From positions 1 through 44,314 of the forward strand of contig JAFSGY010000063.1 in NCBI GenBank assembly GCA_017440575.1: a stretch of DNA of 44,314 nt. The letters run 5' to 3'. Position numbers and translations under genes: made by a program. Positions 16,419 to 25,954 of this stretch are shown piece by piece. The notes beneath the pieces were generated by a model, which was not told where the DNA came from, did no database searches, and was given only the letters and a program-made list of their open reading frames with translations. Positions within the stretch are counted from its first letter, which is position 1. Every line of letters begins with the position of its first letter. Source of the DNA: Lachnospiraceae bacterium (lineage in GTDB: Bacteria; Bacillota; Clostridia; Lachnospirales; Lachnospiraceae).

Positions 16419-19400
16419 ATGGGCGTAACATTTACACCTGACCAGCAAAGGGTTATTGATACAAGAAATAGTAATATTTTGGTGTCAGCGGCGGCAGGCT
16501 CCGGAAAGACTGCCGTACTGGTAGAACGAATTATACAAAAAATTTGTGATGAGACACATCCGGTTGATATTGACCGACTGCTTATTGTGACCTTTACCTC
16601 TGCAGCTGCGGCTCAGATGCGTGAGCGTATTAGTAAAGCGGTTTCCAAAAAACTGGAGGAACAGCCGGAGAATGAGCATTTGCAGAAGCAGTCTGCCTTG
16701 ATTCATAATGCACAGATTACAACCATTGATTCCTTTTGTCTTTTTATTATTCGGAATAATTTTAATGAGATTGGATTAGACCCCGGATTTCGTGTAGCGG
16801 ATGAGGGAGAAATTAAGCTGTTAGAGGGCGATGTGCTGAATGACCTGCTAGAGGACTGTCATGCAGAAGGAAGAGAGGATTTTCTTCGTTTTGTGGAAAG
16901 CTATAGTACAGGGGGAAGTGAGAAGAGAATCGAAGAAGCAATTTTAAGGCTGTATCATTTTTCGATAAGCTATCCGTTTCCGGAGGAATGGCTTGAGGCA
17001 AGAAAAGAGGATTACAAGCTGGATTCCATAGAAGAGTTATCTGAAAAAGCATGGTTTCAGGGAGCGTTACGCTATATGGATACGGTGCTTTGTGAGTGTG
17101 AGGAGAGACTAAAAAGAGGCTTGGAAATTGCCTCCGGTATTGGTGGACCGGAGCAGTATCGGGAAAATCTGATTGCCGACTTAGAGCTGATAGAACAGCT
17201 TCGAAGCACATCGGATTATCAGAAGCTGTATGATTTGTTTACTTATTCATCGTTTACCAGATTGTCAGCAAAGAAGTCGGATTGCGATCCGGCTTTAAAA
17301 GAAGTGGTAAAGGCAATTCGTGATGAGGTGAAAAAAAATATTACGGATTTGAAGAAATTTTTATTCCTAATTTCGCCGGAGGATACCTTTGCGGATATGA
17401 AGCAGTGCGAGAACGTTGTGAACGAACTGGTTTCGCTTACGCTGTCCTATAAAGAACGTTTGGATGCTGCCAAGCGAGATAAAAATATCGTAGATTTTTC
17501 GGATATGGAACATTTTGCTTTACAGATATTACTGGAAAAGGATGAAAAGGGCAACTTGGTTCAAAGGGAAACGGCACTCGCTTTTCAGGATTATTTTGAG
17601 GAAATCATGATTGATGAGTATCAGGATTCCAATGAGGTACAGGAGCTGTTGTTAAAGAGTATATCCGGCGAGGATAAGGGCAGATTCAATCGCTTTATGG
17701 TAGGTGATGTGAAGCAGAGTATTTATAAGTTCCGCCTTGCCCGCCCTGAAATCTTTATGGAAAAGTATGATGCCTATGAGAACTCTATAACAGCCATGGA
17801 TAAGGTGCGTATTGATCTTAGTATGAACTTTAGAAGCCGTAGGGAGGTTACGGATGCAACCAACTTTATCTGTGGACAAATCATGAAAAAACAGGTCGGT
17901 AATGTGGAATACGATGAAAAGGCAGCTCTTTATGTAGGGGCTTCTTATCCGGAACCACAGGAGGAAAAGCTGTATCAGACAGAGTTGCTAATTGCTACTG
18001 AAAATCCAGAGGAAGAAAGCAATCAAACGCGGTCAGAGAAAGAGAAGGAAGCTTATATGGTAGCTGACCGAATTCGTGAGCTGGTAGGGCATTTTCAGGT
18101 GACTGATTCGCAGACGGGAGAGCTTAGACCGGCGAGATATTCAGATATTGTGATTTTGTTTCGTGCAACCGCAGGCTGGGATGAGGAGTTTCGAAGAGTC
18201 CTGGCAGAACGCGGGATTCCTGTACATATCACAAGTAAAACAGGATATTTTCAGACCTTGGAGATTCAGGGAATTGTTAATTTCTTAAAGGTGCTGAATA
18301 ATCCGTTGCAGGATATTCCATTCTTTGGGGTAATGAAGCTTCCGTTTTTTGATTTTACGGAGGAAGATATTGTAAAGATTCGCTGCTTTGCGACTGATTA
18401 TCTGAAACAGCAGGAGCAGGAAGAAAAGCAGAATTTGTTTTTGTATGAGCAGGTTAAGCTATATGCAGAGCATGGAAATGAACTACAGAGATATGTGCAG
18501 GTGGAAAGTGCAGATAATGTACAAGTAAAAATAGACACCAAATTAATGGAGAAAGCAAAATATTTATTGGCAGAAATCGCCAAGTATCGTGCCAGAGTAA
18601 CCTACACACCAATCAAGGAGCTGATTCAGCAGTTAATCCGTGAGACAGGTTATGCTTCGTATATTGGAGCAATGCCTGGTGGAGAACAGCGCTATGCGAA
18701 TATCGAACTGCTGTTAGAACGTGCCGGAGCCTTTGAAAAAACAAGCTTTTACGGACTGTTTCATTTTATCCGTTATCTGGAAACGATGCAGGAAAAAGAG
18801 GTAGACTTTGGAGAAGCGAATATCCTGGATGAAAATGCGGATGTTGTGCGAGTTATGACCATTCATAAAAGTAAGGGATTAGAATTTCCGATTTGCTTTG
18901 TGTGTGGACTTACAAAACAGTTTAATCTCATGGACATCAGGCAGGCAATCCTGATGGATGTGGAGCTTGGAATCGGTGTGGACTATATTGACCCGGATAT
19001 GCGAATAAAGCGCAAGACGTTGCGTAAGAATATCGTAGCACAGCGCATGAAGGAGGACACAAGAGGTGAGGACTTGCGAGTGCTGTATGTAGCGCTCACA
19101 AGAGCTAAGGAGAAGCTGATTTTGACGGCCTATGAAGAGGATATAGAGAAAAAGCTGAAAAGTAACCTGTATCTGACTTTTGAAGAGGGAGAAAAGCTGC
19201 CATATTCTGTTATGATGTCGGCATATTCGTATTTTGACCTGATTCTTGCTGCGCTTATGCGACATCCGGGTATAAAGGAGATATTAGAGAGATATGGTTT
19301 AGAATATGAACAGCATCCGCTCCCTTATCAGGAAATTCCGCTAAAAATTATGTTACAGGAGGCAAATGCCATAAGTGGCGGAGAGGTAAGAGAGCTTGGC

Positions 19401-20180
19401 AGAGCAGCAGCTTTGGAAGAAACCTTAGAGCAGGCTTCAGAAGGTGTGGATAAGGAATTAGCAGAAAAATTACAGGAAAAACTTTCTTTCCAATATCCGC
19501 ATGCGTATTTAGAAGGACTTATGGTAAAGACAACTGTGTCGGAGCTGAAAAAGGAGGCTTATGAGGAAGCATTGGAACCGGCTGCAGAGTTGTTTACAAT
19601 GGAAAGAGAACCCTATATTCCAAGCTTCGTGAAAGAAGAGGAAATGATTCTGGGTACACAGTATGGTACGGCAGTGCATAAGGCAATGGAGCTGTTTTCT
19701 TTTTCAGGAGAGTATACAGAGAATGGAAATTATGTAAATCTGATTCGCGCAGAAATGGAAAGCTGGATAGCACAGGGACGTGTGACACAGCAGGATATTG
19801 CCTGTGTGAGCCCATATAAAATTGTTGATTTCTTGAAATCTTCTCTTGCGAAAAATATGATTCAGGCAAAGAAGCGGAACGGACTCTTTAAGGAACAGCC
19901 TTTTGTGCTCGGTATATCTGCAGATAAACTGAATCCGAAATTCCCGCAGGAAGAAACGGTTCTGATACAAGGTGTAATTGATGCCTTTTATTATGATGAA
20001 AACGGCGATATTGTGTTACTTGATTATAAAACAGATAAAGTAGAGAAGGCAGAAGAATTGGTTGCGCGCTACAAGGCACAGCTTGATTATTATCAGGAAG
20101 CCTTGGAGCAGATAACCGGGAAAAAAGTAGTAAAGCGCTATATTTATTCCTTTAAATTGAATGAGGAGATAGAAGTATAA
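16419..20180 (+). CDS. addA: ATP-dependent helicase/nuclease subunit A
   Basis: The UvrD-like 3'-5' helicase and nuclease subunit of AddAB. The protein has 1253 residues, as expected. N-terminal FTPDQQRVID and SAAAGSGKTAVLVERI give the Q motif and Walker A; MIDEYQDSNEVQ is Walker B; HKSKGLEFPICFVCGL and VLYVALTRAKEKLILTAY are helicase motifs V and VI. The C-terminal RecB-type nuclease shows GTAVHKAMELF and LLDYKTDKVEKAEELVARYKAQLDYY. GGGGAGG overlapping the end of addB supplies the ribosome binding site, so the two genes are almost certainly co-translated. Confidence 0.97.
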   Translation: MGVTFTPDQQRVIDTRNSNILVSAAAGSGKTAVLVERIIQKICDETHPVDIDRLLIVTFTSAAAAQMRERISKAVSKKLEEQPENEHLQKQSALIHNAQITTIDSFCLFIIRNNFNEIGLDPGFRVADEGEIKLLEGDVLNDLLEDCHAEGREDFLRFVESYSTGGSEKRIEEAILRLYHFSISYPFPEEWLEARKEDYKLDSIEELSEKAWFQGALRYMDTVLCECEERLKRGLEIASGIGGPEQYRENLIADLELIEQLRSTSDYQKLYDLFTYSSFTRLSAKKSDCDPALKEVVKAIRDEVKKNITDLKKFLFLISPEDTFADMKQCENVVNELVSLTLSYKERLDAAKRDKNIVDFSDMEHFALQILLEKDEKGNLVQRETALAFQDYFEEIMIDEYQDSNEVQELLLKSISGEDKGRFNRFMVGDVKQSIYKFRLARPEIFMEKYDAYENSITAMDKVRIDLSMNFRSRREVTDATNFICGQIMKKQVGNVEYDEKAALYVGASYPEPQEEKLYQTELLIATENPEEESNQTRSEKEKEAYMVADRIRELVGHFQVTDSQTGELRPARYSDIVILFRATAGWDEEFRRVLAERGIPVHITSKTGYFQTLEIQGIVNFLKVLNNPLQDIPFFGVMKLPFFDFTEEDIVKIRCFATDYLKQQEQEEKQNLFLYEQVKLYAEHGNELQRYVQVESADNVQVKIDTKLMEKAKYLLAEIAKYRARVTYTPIKELIQQLIRETGYASYIGAMPGGEQRYANIELLLERAGAFEKTSFYGLFHFIRYLETMQEKEVDFGEANILDENADVVRVMTIHKSKGLEFPICFVCGLTKQFNLMDIRQAILMDVELGIGVDYIDPDMRIKRKTLRKNIVAQRMKEDTRGEDLRVLYVALTRAKEKLILTAYEEDIEKKLKSNLYLTFEEGEKLPYSVMMSAYSYFDLILAALMRHPGIKEILERYGLEYEQHPLPYQEIPLKIMLQEANAISGGEVRELGRAAALEETLEQASEGVDKELAEKLQEKLSFQYPHAYLEGLMVKTTVSELKKEAYEEALEPAAELFTMEREPYIPSFVKEEEMILGTQYGTAVHKAMELFSFSGEYTENGNYVNLIRAEMESWIAQGRVTQQDIACVSPYKIVDFLKSSLAKNMIQAKKRNGLFKEQPFVLGISADKLNPKFPQEETVLIQGVIDAFYYDENGDIVLLDYKTDKVEKAEELVARYKAQLDYYQEALEQITGKKVVKRYIYSFKLNEEIEV

Positions 20181-20261
20181 TAAAATGGTTATTTATTCTA
20201 TGCGCAACTGATTTTTTGTGATAATATGGACAGAAAAATAAACAGCAAGGAGAGACAAAGA

Positions 20262-20924
20262 ATGTTCGAGTATATTTTATTTGACTTAGATGGAACATTA
20301 ACAGACCCAAAAGAAGGCATTACTAAGTGTGTACAATATGCACTGGCGAGTGTCGGCATTGACGAGCCGGATTTGGATAAGCTAGAGCCGTTTATCGGAC
20401 CGCCTCTTGCGGACAGCTTTATGGAGTTCTATGGCTTTGACAGAGAACAAGCCATGAAGCTGGTAGATAAGTACAGAGAGAGATTTACAGACGTTGGCAT
20501 GTATGAGAATACGGTGTATCCGGGGATTCCGAATATGTTAAAGGAGTTAAAGGAGGCGGGCTGTAAGATTTCGATTGCATCAAGCAAGCCGACAGAGCTG
20601 GTAGAAGGAATTCTTGAACATTTTGATATTCGCAAGTACTTTGATGCTGTGGTAGGAAGCAATATGGACGGAACCAGAGTAAAAAAGGAAGAGGTTGTAG
20701 AAGAAGCTCTTCGCCAGCTTTCCTGTGTTAAAGAAAAGACTGCTATGGTTGGAGACAGAAAGTTTGACATAGAGGGAGCAAAGGCTTTTGGATTAACCGG
20801 AATCGGTGTGTCCTTCGGATATGCTGCAGAGCATGAGCTGGAAGAAGCCGGAGCAGAGTATATCGTAGACACGGTGGAAGAGTTGAAGAATTTATTGCTG
20901 GGGGACAATGTGCAAAATCCATAG
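20262..20924 (+). CDS. HAD-superfamily phosphatase (phosphoglycolate phosphatase-like)
   Basis: A 220-residue HAD hydrolase of the subfamily with an alpha-helical cap. Motif I is FDLDGTLTD with nucleophile Asp8 and acid/base Asp10; motif II falls in ISIASSKP; motif IV is in VGDRKFDIEGAKAFG. Substrates in this group range from phosphoglycolate to pyrophosphate (PpaX/Gph) and cannot be told from sequence. The ATG at 20262 follows AAGGAG; an earlier in-frame ATG at 20226 lies before that site. An extended -10 element (TGTGATAAT, ending at 20225) could start its own transcript after addA. The next gene begins 73 bases downstream beyond a small hairpin. Confidence 0.9.
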   Translation: MFEYILFDLDGTLTDPKEGITKCVQYALASVGIDEPDLDKLEPFIGPPLADSFMEFYGFDREQAMKLVDKYRERFTDVGMYENTVYPGIPNMLKELKEAGCKISIASSKPTELVEGILEHFDIRKYFDAVVGSNMDGTRVKKEEVVEEALRQLSCVKEKTAMVGDRKFDIEGAKAFGLTGIGVSFGYAAEHELEEAGAEYIVDTVEELKNLLLGDNVQNP

Positions 20925-20944
20925 ACGGAAGATTTTGTACATGA

Positions 20945-20969
20945 TAAATTTGTGCAAAGCACAAATTTA
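20945..20969. other. Perfect hairpin between the HAD and CPBP genes
   Basis: 11-bp arms (TAAATTTGTGC and complement) at 20945-20955 and 20959-20969 with a 3-base loop and no T run. It is more likely an RNA-processing or translation-control hairpin than a terminator. Confidence 0.5.
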
Positions 20970-20997
20970 CAATATATGGAAAGGTGTGGTTAGTGAA

Positions 20998-21858
20998 ATG
21001 GCTAAGATACAACATAAACGAGAGAAACCATTGGAAAAGGCATGGTATATTGTAAAGCCATTTTTGTTATATACTGTGGTAAAGACAGTTGCTATTTTCA
21101 GTCTTGCATTATTGCTTCCATCCATTCCGATTGCAGGATTGGATGCGTGGGTGGAAAATCATAGTATGCTTTTAAGCACTACCATCAACGGAGTGGCTGC
21201 GTTAATCGGAGTAGCAGTTGTTTTGAGAGATTTTATAAAGGAAATGTCAACCGTTGGAGAGATGGATATAGACAGTGGAGTAATAAAGCAACTGATTACC
21301 TGTATGAGAAATGGCATAAACAATTGTAAGGACAAGGCATTTTCACTGGCAGCAGTTGTGTCATTAGGAATTAGTGCAGCTTTGGCACTGAATATCTTTG
21401 TGGAGCTGTTATCGGTACAGTCAGAAAAATATGATAATGTCGAGGCAATACAGTACTCGGTTCCGTTATGGCTTGGCTTGATTTTATATGGACTGGTATC
21501 ACCGATTGCTGAAGAGATTATATTCAGAGGTATTACTTATAATCGTATGAAGCGATTTTTTGGCATTGTACCGTGTGTGATAGTGACCTCGCTTCTCTTT
21601 GGAGGCTTTCATGCTAATTTACCTCAGTTTCTATATGGAACCTGTATGGGAGTGTTGATGGCATTGGTGTATGAATGGGTAAAGACCTTTGCGGCTCCAT
21701 TGTTGCTACATATGGCAGCGAATATATTTATCTTTGTGTTGTCGTTTGTAGAACTGGAAATAGCAAGCTGGATTATGGGATGTGTATTTGCAGTGATAGC
21801 AGCGGTATTGGTGTATTGTTTGCATAGAGGTTCTAAGAAGTCTTGCTCGTCATTTTAG
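20998..21858 (+). CDS. CPBP-family intramembrane metalloprotease
   Basis: A 286-residue membrane protein with about seven hydrophobic segments. The CPBP (Abi/CAAX protease) signature is complete: Glu172-Glu173 and Arg177 in AEEIIFRGITYNRMKR, His205 in FGGFHANLPQF, and His238 in LLLHMAANIF. Members include prenyl-protein proteases and bacteriocin self-immunity proteins; the bacterial role is often unknown. No bacteriocin-like gene is visible nearby, so immunity is unsupported here. The ATG at 20998 is chosen although the nearest GGAAAGG is about 13 bases away; longer in-frame GTG starts would run into the HAD gene and the hairpin. It converges on the ABC exporter genes. Confidence 0.88.
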   Translation: MAKIQHKREKPLEKAWYIVKPFLLYTVVKTVAIFSLALLLPSIPIAGLDAWVENHSMLLSTTINGVAALIGVAVVLRDFIKEMSTVGEMDIDSGVIKQLITCMRNGINNCKDKAFSLAAVVSLGISAALALNIFVELLSVQSEKYDNVEAIQYSVPLWLGLILYGLVSPIAEEIIFRGITYNRMKRFFGIVPCVIVTSLLFGGFHANLPQFLYGTCMGVLMALVYEWVKTFAAPLLLHMAANIFIFVLSFVELEIASWIMGCVFAVIAAVLVYCLHRGSKKSCSSF

Positions 21859-21966
21859 TCCTGGCGGTAGAATTTATTGGAATGGTGAGTGTTTGGAAGA
21901 ATACTATTGTATGAAATATTAAAGTGGCTACAGCTTGTTTGAATTTGCAGTAAAAAAGAATAAGCA

Positions 21967-22000
21967 TTAAAAAAGGAGCATGGATGTGCTCCTTTTTTAA
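21967..22000. terminator. Bidirectional terminator, CPBP gene / ABC exporter
   Basis: Perfect 14-bp arms at 21967-21980 and 21987-22000 (TTAAAAAAGGAGCA and complement), loop of 6, with A/T runs on both sides. Confidence 0.85.
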
Positions 22001-22041
22001 TACTTATTTCGTTCATATGATGAATCTAAAACAGAAAAATA

Positions 22042-23838
22042 CTATTCAGCTTTCTCTTTTAAGAAATCATATTGAGACATAAACAATTTATAATATTCAC
22101 CCTTCTGCGCAATGAGTTCATCATGATTACCTTTTTCAAGGATGGTTCCTTTATCAACATACATAATACAATCTGCATTCTTAATCGTAGAAAGTCTATG
22201 TGCGATAATGAAAGAGGTTCGTCCCTCCAAAAGCTTATTCAAGCCTTGCTGCAACAGGATTTCTGTTTCGGTATCAATGCTTGAGGTTGCTTCGTCAAGA
22301 ATTAGGATAGCCGGATTTTCGAGCAATGCTCTTGCAAAGCTGATAAGCTGACGTTGTCCGGCAGAAAGTCGGCTTCCTCGCTCATTTACCTGTGTCTGAT
22401 AGCCGTTCTCCAGATTCATAATGAAGTCATGGGCGCATACAGTTTTTGCAGCTCGGATAACATCCTCATCCGTAGCGGTGGTATTACCATAGCGGATATT
22501 GTCCATGATGGTTCCGGAGAAAATAAAGCTATCCTGCATCATGATACCCATCTGTTTACGAAGTGACTTTAAGGTTGCTTTGGAAATATCATGTCCGTCA
22601 ATCAGAATTTCGCCGGAGTCTACGTTGTAGAAACGGCTGATGAGATTGACAATAGTAGATTTTCCGGCACCGGTTGGTCCTACGATAGCATAGGTTTCGC
22701 CCGGTTTTACTGTAAAGTTTACTTTATTCAGTATCTGAATACCATCTTCATAGCTAAAACATACATCGCGGAAGGTTACTTCGCCTTGGATAGGTGGAAG
22801 CTCTGTTGCATTCGGTGCATCCTTAACACGAACCGGCTCATCAATGGTTTCAAAGATTCGCTCTAAGTAAGCGATGGCTGTAAGCAGCGAATTATAGAAT
22901 GCTGCCAGTGTATTAATCGGTTCCCAGAATCTTGAAATATAGGAAGTAAAAGCGATTAAGATACCAATGGTTACACCGTATAAGCTGTTGGATATCCAGC
23001 CAATACCGACTACATAAATGACAGCGGTAGTGACTGTTGAAATAGAGTCGATACAAGGCCACATCAGGAAATTGTATTTTACTGCTACCATCCATGCATC
23101 ACGATAGCTGCCACTGAGGCGGTTGAAAATAGAAGTATTTTCCTTTTCGCGCACAAAGGATTGTGTAACGCGGATTCCATTGATGCTTTCTGCAATATAG
23201 GCAGTCAGATTAGACTGCTTATTACTCTGAATCTGCCAAGCCCTACGCTGTCTTTTCTTAACAGCAACTACAACGACTGCCAAAACAGGAAGTCCGCAAA
23301 GGCAGATTAAAGTAAGTCTGGTATGAATGGAAAACATAAATACCAGAATGAAAATCAGATTGCATAAGTCAGTAATGGTATTAATAATACCATTTGAAAG
23401 CAGGTCACTAAGGCTGTTTACATAGTTTACAACTCGAACCTGTATCTTTCCATGAGGTCTTTCATCATAGTAAGAAAATGGAAGCTCCTGCAAATGGCAG
23501 AACAAGTCACTTCTTAACTGATGAACAATATTCTGACCGATGCGGCTTGTGATTCGGATTTTCCACCGAATACATACACAGGTATAAAGGATTATTAAAA
23601 CGGCAATGACAGTAATACGAATAACTGCCTGAATATCCTTTGCAGGAATATACTCGTCCATGATTTTCATGATAAAGGTAGGAAAGAGCATAGTTAATGC
23701 AGAAGAAGACAGCATAAGGAATAAAGCAAGTGCCATCTGTCCAGCGTAAGGTTTCACATAATGGGAAAGACGTTTTAATTGATTCAGGTCAAATTTATCT
23801 TCCAACACTTCATCCACATCATATTTATTTCTTGCCAT
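22042..23838 (-). CDS. ABC exporter half-transporter with intact ATPase site
   Basis: A 598-residue protein with an N-terminal six-helix exporter domain and a C-terminal ATPase: Walker A GPTGAGKST, signature RLSAGQRQL, Walker B ILILDEATSS with catalytic Glu516, and H-loop His547 in AHRLST. The signature has Ala in place of the first Gly of LSGGQ. It overlaps the upstream partner gene by 14 bases, with AGGGAGG before its start, so the two are translationally coupled. The pair looks like a heterodimeric exporter of the BmrCD, LmrCD or TM287/288 kind, which commonly moves drugs or lipids. The true substrate is unknown. Confidence 0.93.
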   Translation of the reverse strand: MARNKYDVDEVLEDKFDLNQLKRLSHYVKPYAGQMALALFLMLSSSALTMLFPTFIMKIMDEYIPAKDIQAVIRITVIAVLIILYTCVCIRWKIRITSRIGQNIVHQLRSDLFCHLQELPFSYYDERPHGKIQVRVVNYVNSLSDLLSNGIINTITDLCNLIFILVFMFSIHTRLTLICLCGLPVLAVVVVAVKKRQRRAWQIQSNKQSNLTAYIAESINGIRVTQSFVREKENTSIFNRLSGSYRDAWMVAVKYNFLMWPCIDSISTVTTAVIYVVGIGWISNSLYGVTIGILIAFTSYISRFWEPINTLAAFYNSLLTAIAYLERIFETIDEPVRVKDAPNATELPPIQGEVTFRDVCFSYEDGIQILNKVNFTVKPGETYAIVGPTGAGKSTIVNLISRFYNVDSGEILIDGHDISKATLKSLRKQMGIMMQDSFIFSGTIMDNIRYGNTTATDEDVIRAAKTVCAHDFIMNLENGYQTQVNERGSRLSAGQRQLISFARALLENPAILILDEATSSIDTETEILLQQGLNKLLEGRTSFIIAHRLSTIKNADCIMYVDKGTILEKGNHDELIAQKGEYYKLFMSQYDFLKEKAE

Positions 23839-25594
23839 GTTCCTCGCCTCCCTTCATATATTGTTCATACTCTCCGTACTGATGACGGAATACGGTAGCA
23901 TAATAGCCGTCATTTGCTAAAAGCTCATCATGTGTACCCTGCTCTACAATACGTCCTTCATTTAAGACGAGAATCAGGTCTGCATCCTTAATAGAAGAAA
24001 TTCTGTATGCAACGACAAAGATAGTACACTTACGATCAAAGGAATTCAGATGTTTTAACTGCTTCTGAATATAGCTTTCAGTTTCCATATCAACTGCGGA
24101 AGTAGTATCATCAAGAATCAGAATGGAAGGCTCCTTCAAGAGAGCTCTTGCCAGGGAAATTCTTTGCTTCTGTCCGCCGGAAAGACCAACGCATCGTTCA
24201 CCGACAATGGTGTCATAACCATCGGGCATTGCCTGTATAAAATAGTTTGCATCAGCCATAATGGCAGCTTTCTTTACTTCCTCAAAGGAACAGTCCGGGC
24301 GGCTGTAAGCAATATTACCTTCTATCGTATCGGAGAAAAGGAAGACATCCTGCATAGCCATACCGATATTCTGTCTAAGATTGTAGAGGTCTAGATCCTT
24401 AACATTAATGCCATCAACAAGCACTTCACCCTCGGTAACATCATAGAAACGGCAGAGCAGATTCATAATGGTAGATTTTCCTGAACCGGTAGAACCAAGA
24501 ATACCAACGGTTTGCCCACTCTTAACTTCAAAGCTTACATTATGTATAATTGCTTCATCATCAGCGCTGTAGGAAACATTTTTAAAGGAAACGTCACCGT
24601 TCAGTTTCTTACGTTTGATTCCGCTCTTTGGACGTTTTACATTAGGTTCTTCGCTGTAGGTTGCATAAATCTTTTCCACAGAGGTGGTAAAACGCTGAAT
24701 GTCGTTAATTCTCCAGCCTATCTGTCGAAGCGGATTCATGAGCATCCATAGATATCCATTAATGGTTACATAGTTACCAAGAGTCATGTTACCTTTGATA
24801 ACCATAATACTACCAATCAGCATAAGAATAACAGTCAGCATATTAGAGAGAAATTCAAACTGTGGAACATATTTTGTCCAGATTTCGGCTGCTGCAAGTT
24901 CTGCATCGCGATAGCCGTCATTTTCTTTATTAAATTTTTCGATTTCAAAATCTTCCTTTGAGAATGCCTTAACGACACGGTTACCGCTGACATTTTCCTG
25001 TACAAAGGTATTCAGGGATGAAAATTGTTCACGGATTCTCTGAAAGAGAGGTCTTCCGTTTTTGGTCTGGCTAAATGTTACAGCCGCTGCAATAGGAAGA
25101 ACAATAAGCATGCAAAGTGCTAATTGCCAGCTGGCTGTAAATATCATAACCAGGGCAAAAAAGAATAGAAATACATTTTCATAAACCTGATAGATAACAA
25201 ATGCGATAAAATGACGAATCGCATCCATATCACCGGTCTGGCGGCTAAGCAAGTCACCAGTTCTCTTCTTATTGTAGAAGTTGAAATCTTCCTGAAGCAG
25301 CCTGCGGTATACGGTATCACGCATAGTGAAGAGGACATCCTGAGAGCAGGTTTCAAAGATAACCTGTGACCAGAAACGACACAATCCTCGGATAATCGTA
25401 ATAACCACAAGAAGCGCAATCAGCTTTGGTAAAAGCTCATAGTGTCCGGCTGTAATGACATCATCGACAATGGAGCCGGATACAATCGGTTTTACGATGG
25501 CAAGTACAGAAATAAAGGTAACCAGCACTAAACCAAAAACCATTTTCGCATTATGCTTCTTAAGGAAGGAGTAAAACCACGATAGAGCAGTCAT
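23825..25594 (-). CDS. ABC exporter half-transporter with degenerate ATPase site
   Basis: A 589-residue partner of the downstream exporter gene: six membrane helices, then Walker A GSTGSGKST, a canonical LSGGQKQR signature and Walker B LILDDTTS. The catalytic glutamate position holds Asp496, and the H-loop histidine is Tyr530 (VVAYRISS). These are the known substitutions of the non-hydrolysing site in heterodimeric exporters; that site would be completed by the altered LSAGQ of the other subunit. I chose the ATG at 25594 (MTALSW) because GGGGGA lies 7 bases upstream; the in-frame ATG at 25609 overlaps that site. It is the first gene of the pair. Confidence 0.93.
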   Translation of the reverse strand: MTALSWFYSFLKKHNAKMVFGLVLVTFISVLAIVKPIVSGSIVDDVITAGHYELLPKLIALLVVITIIRGLCRFWSQVIFETCSQDVLFTMRDTVYRRLLQEDFNFYNKKRTGDLLSRQTGDMDAIRHFIAFVIYQVYENVFLFFFALVMIFTASWQLALCMLIVLPIAAAVTFSQTKNGRPLFQRIREQFSSLNTFVQENVSGNRVVKAFSKEDFEIEKFNKENDGYRDAELAAAEIWTKYVPQFEFLSNMLTVILMLIGSIMVIKGNMTLGNYVTINGYLWMLMNPLRQIGWRINDIQRFTTSVEKIYATYSEEPNVKRPKSGIKRKKLNGDVSFKNVSYSADDEAIIHNVSFEVKSGQTVGILGSTGSGKSTIMNLLCRFYDVTEGEVLVDGINVKDLDLYNLRQNIGMAMQDVFLFSDTIEGNIAYSRPDCSFEEVKKAAIMADANYFIQAMPDGYDTIVGERCVGLSGGQKQRISLARALLKEPSILILDDTTSAVDMETESYIQKQLKHLNSFDRKCTIFVVAYRISSIKDADLILVLNEGRIVEQGTHDELLANDGYYATVFRHQYGEYEQYMKGGEEHGKK

Positions 25595-25824
25595 AATAAA
25601 ATCCCCCATAAAATAGTTAATAATTGTTAATTGGTAACTTAAAAATAGAAATAATAACTTAATTTCATACTATTATAGTCAATATAAATCCGATTAGGAA
25701 GATGAAAAATATTACGTTTAAATACAATTATTGTTCATTTCTATTCTATCCTTACAAATTATATTCATAGACAGATGTTGTGGAACGCTATCATAATGAT
25801 TGAGATAAAAATATGGTTTGCTAC
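25595..25824. other. A+T-rich divergent spacer, ABC exporter / radical SAM gene
   Basis: This spacer carries the minus-strand exporter control region and runs up to the radical SAM promoter. An interrupted inverted repeat, AGTTA-N15-TAACT at 25615-25639, lies just upstream of the exporter start and resembles a MarR- or TetR-type operator in form. TTGACT and TATAAT-like words occur on the minus strand near 25670-25685, but not at clearly correct spacing. Nothing else is recognised. Confidence 0.4.
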
Positions 25825-25853
25825 TTGCGAATCGAACGTACGTGTGTTATTAT
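25825..25853 (+). promoter_or_regulatory. Promoter of the radical SAM DNA-repair pair
   Basis: TTGCGA at 25825-25830 and TATTAT at 25848-25853 have an exact 17-base spacer. The spacer itself contains a LexA-like half-palindrome (see the operator entry). The leader to the ATG at 25955 is about 95 bases. Confidence 0.65.
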
Positions 25854-25872
25854 AGTAGCAAACAAATGTTCT
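25833..25872 (+). promoter_or_regulatory. Two candidate LexA (SOS) boxes
   Basis: The Gram-positive LexA consensus is CGAAC-N4-GTTCG. CGAACGTACGTGTG at 25833-25846 has a perfect left half and a 3-of-5 right half, and lies inside the promoter spacer. CAAACAAATGTTCT at 25859-25872, at the likely transcription start, has AAC-N4-GTTC, one mismatch from GAAC-N4-GTTC. Their position is that of a repressor site. Assignment to LexA is inference from consensus and from the DNA-repair genes behind it. Confidence 0.5.
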
Positions 25873-25954
25873 GTAGTCAAGAAGAAGTTATTGGGGCATA
25901 ACGAGTGTGAACAGTAACGTGTTATCGGAAATCCGAAAGAAGGAAAGAGATAGA

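Noticed and set aside
20998-21858. CPBP protease as bacteriocin immunity protein
   Set aside because: No precursor peptide, peptidase-type exporter or maturation gene is adjacent; the exporter pair is convergent and lacks a peptidase domain.
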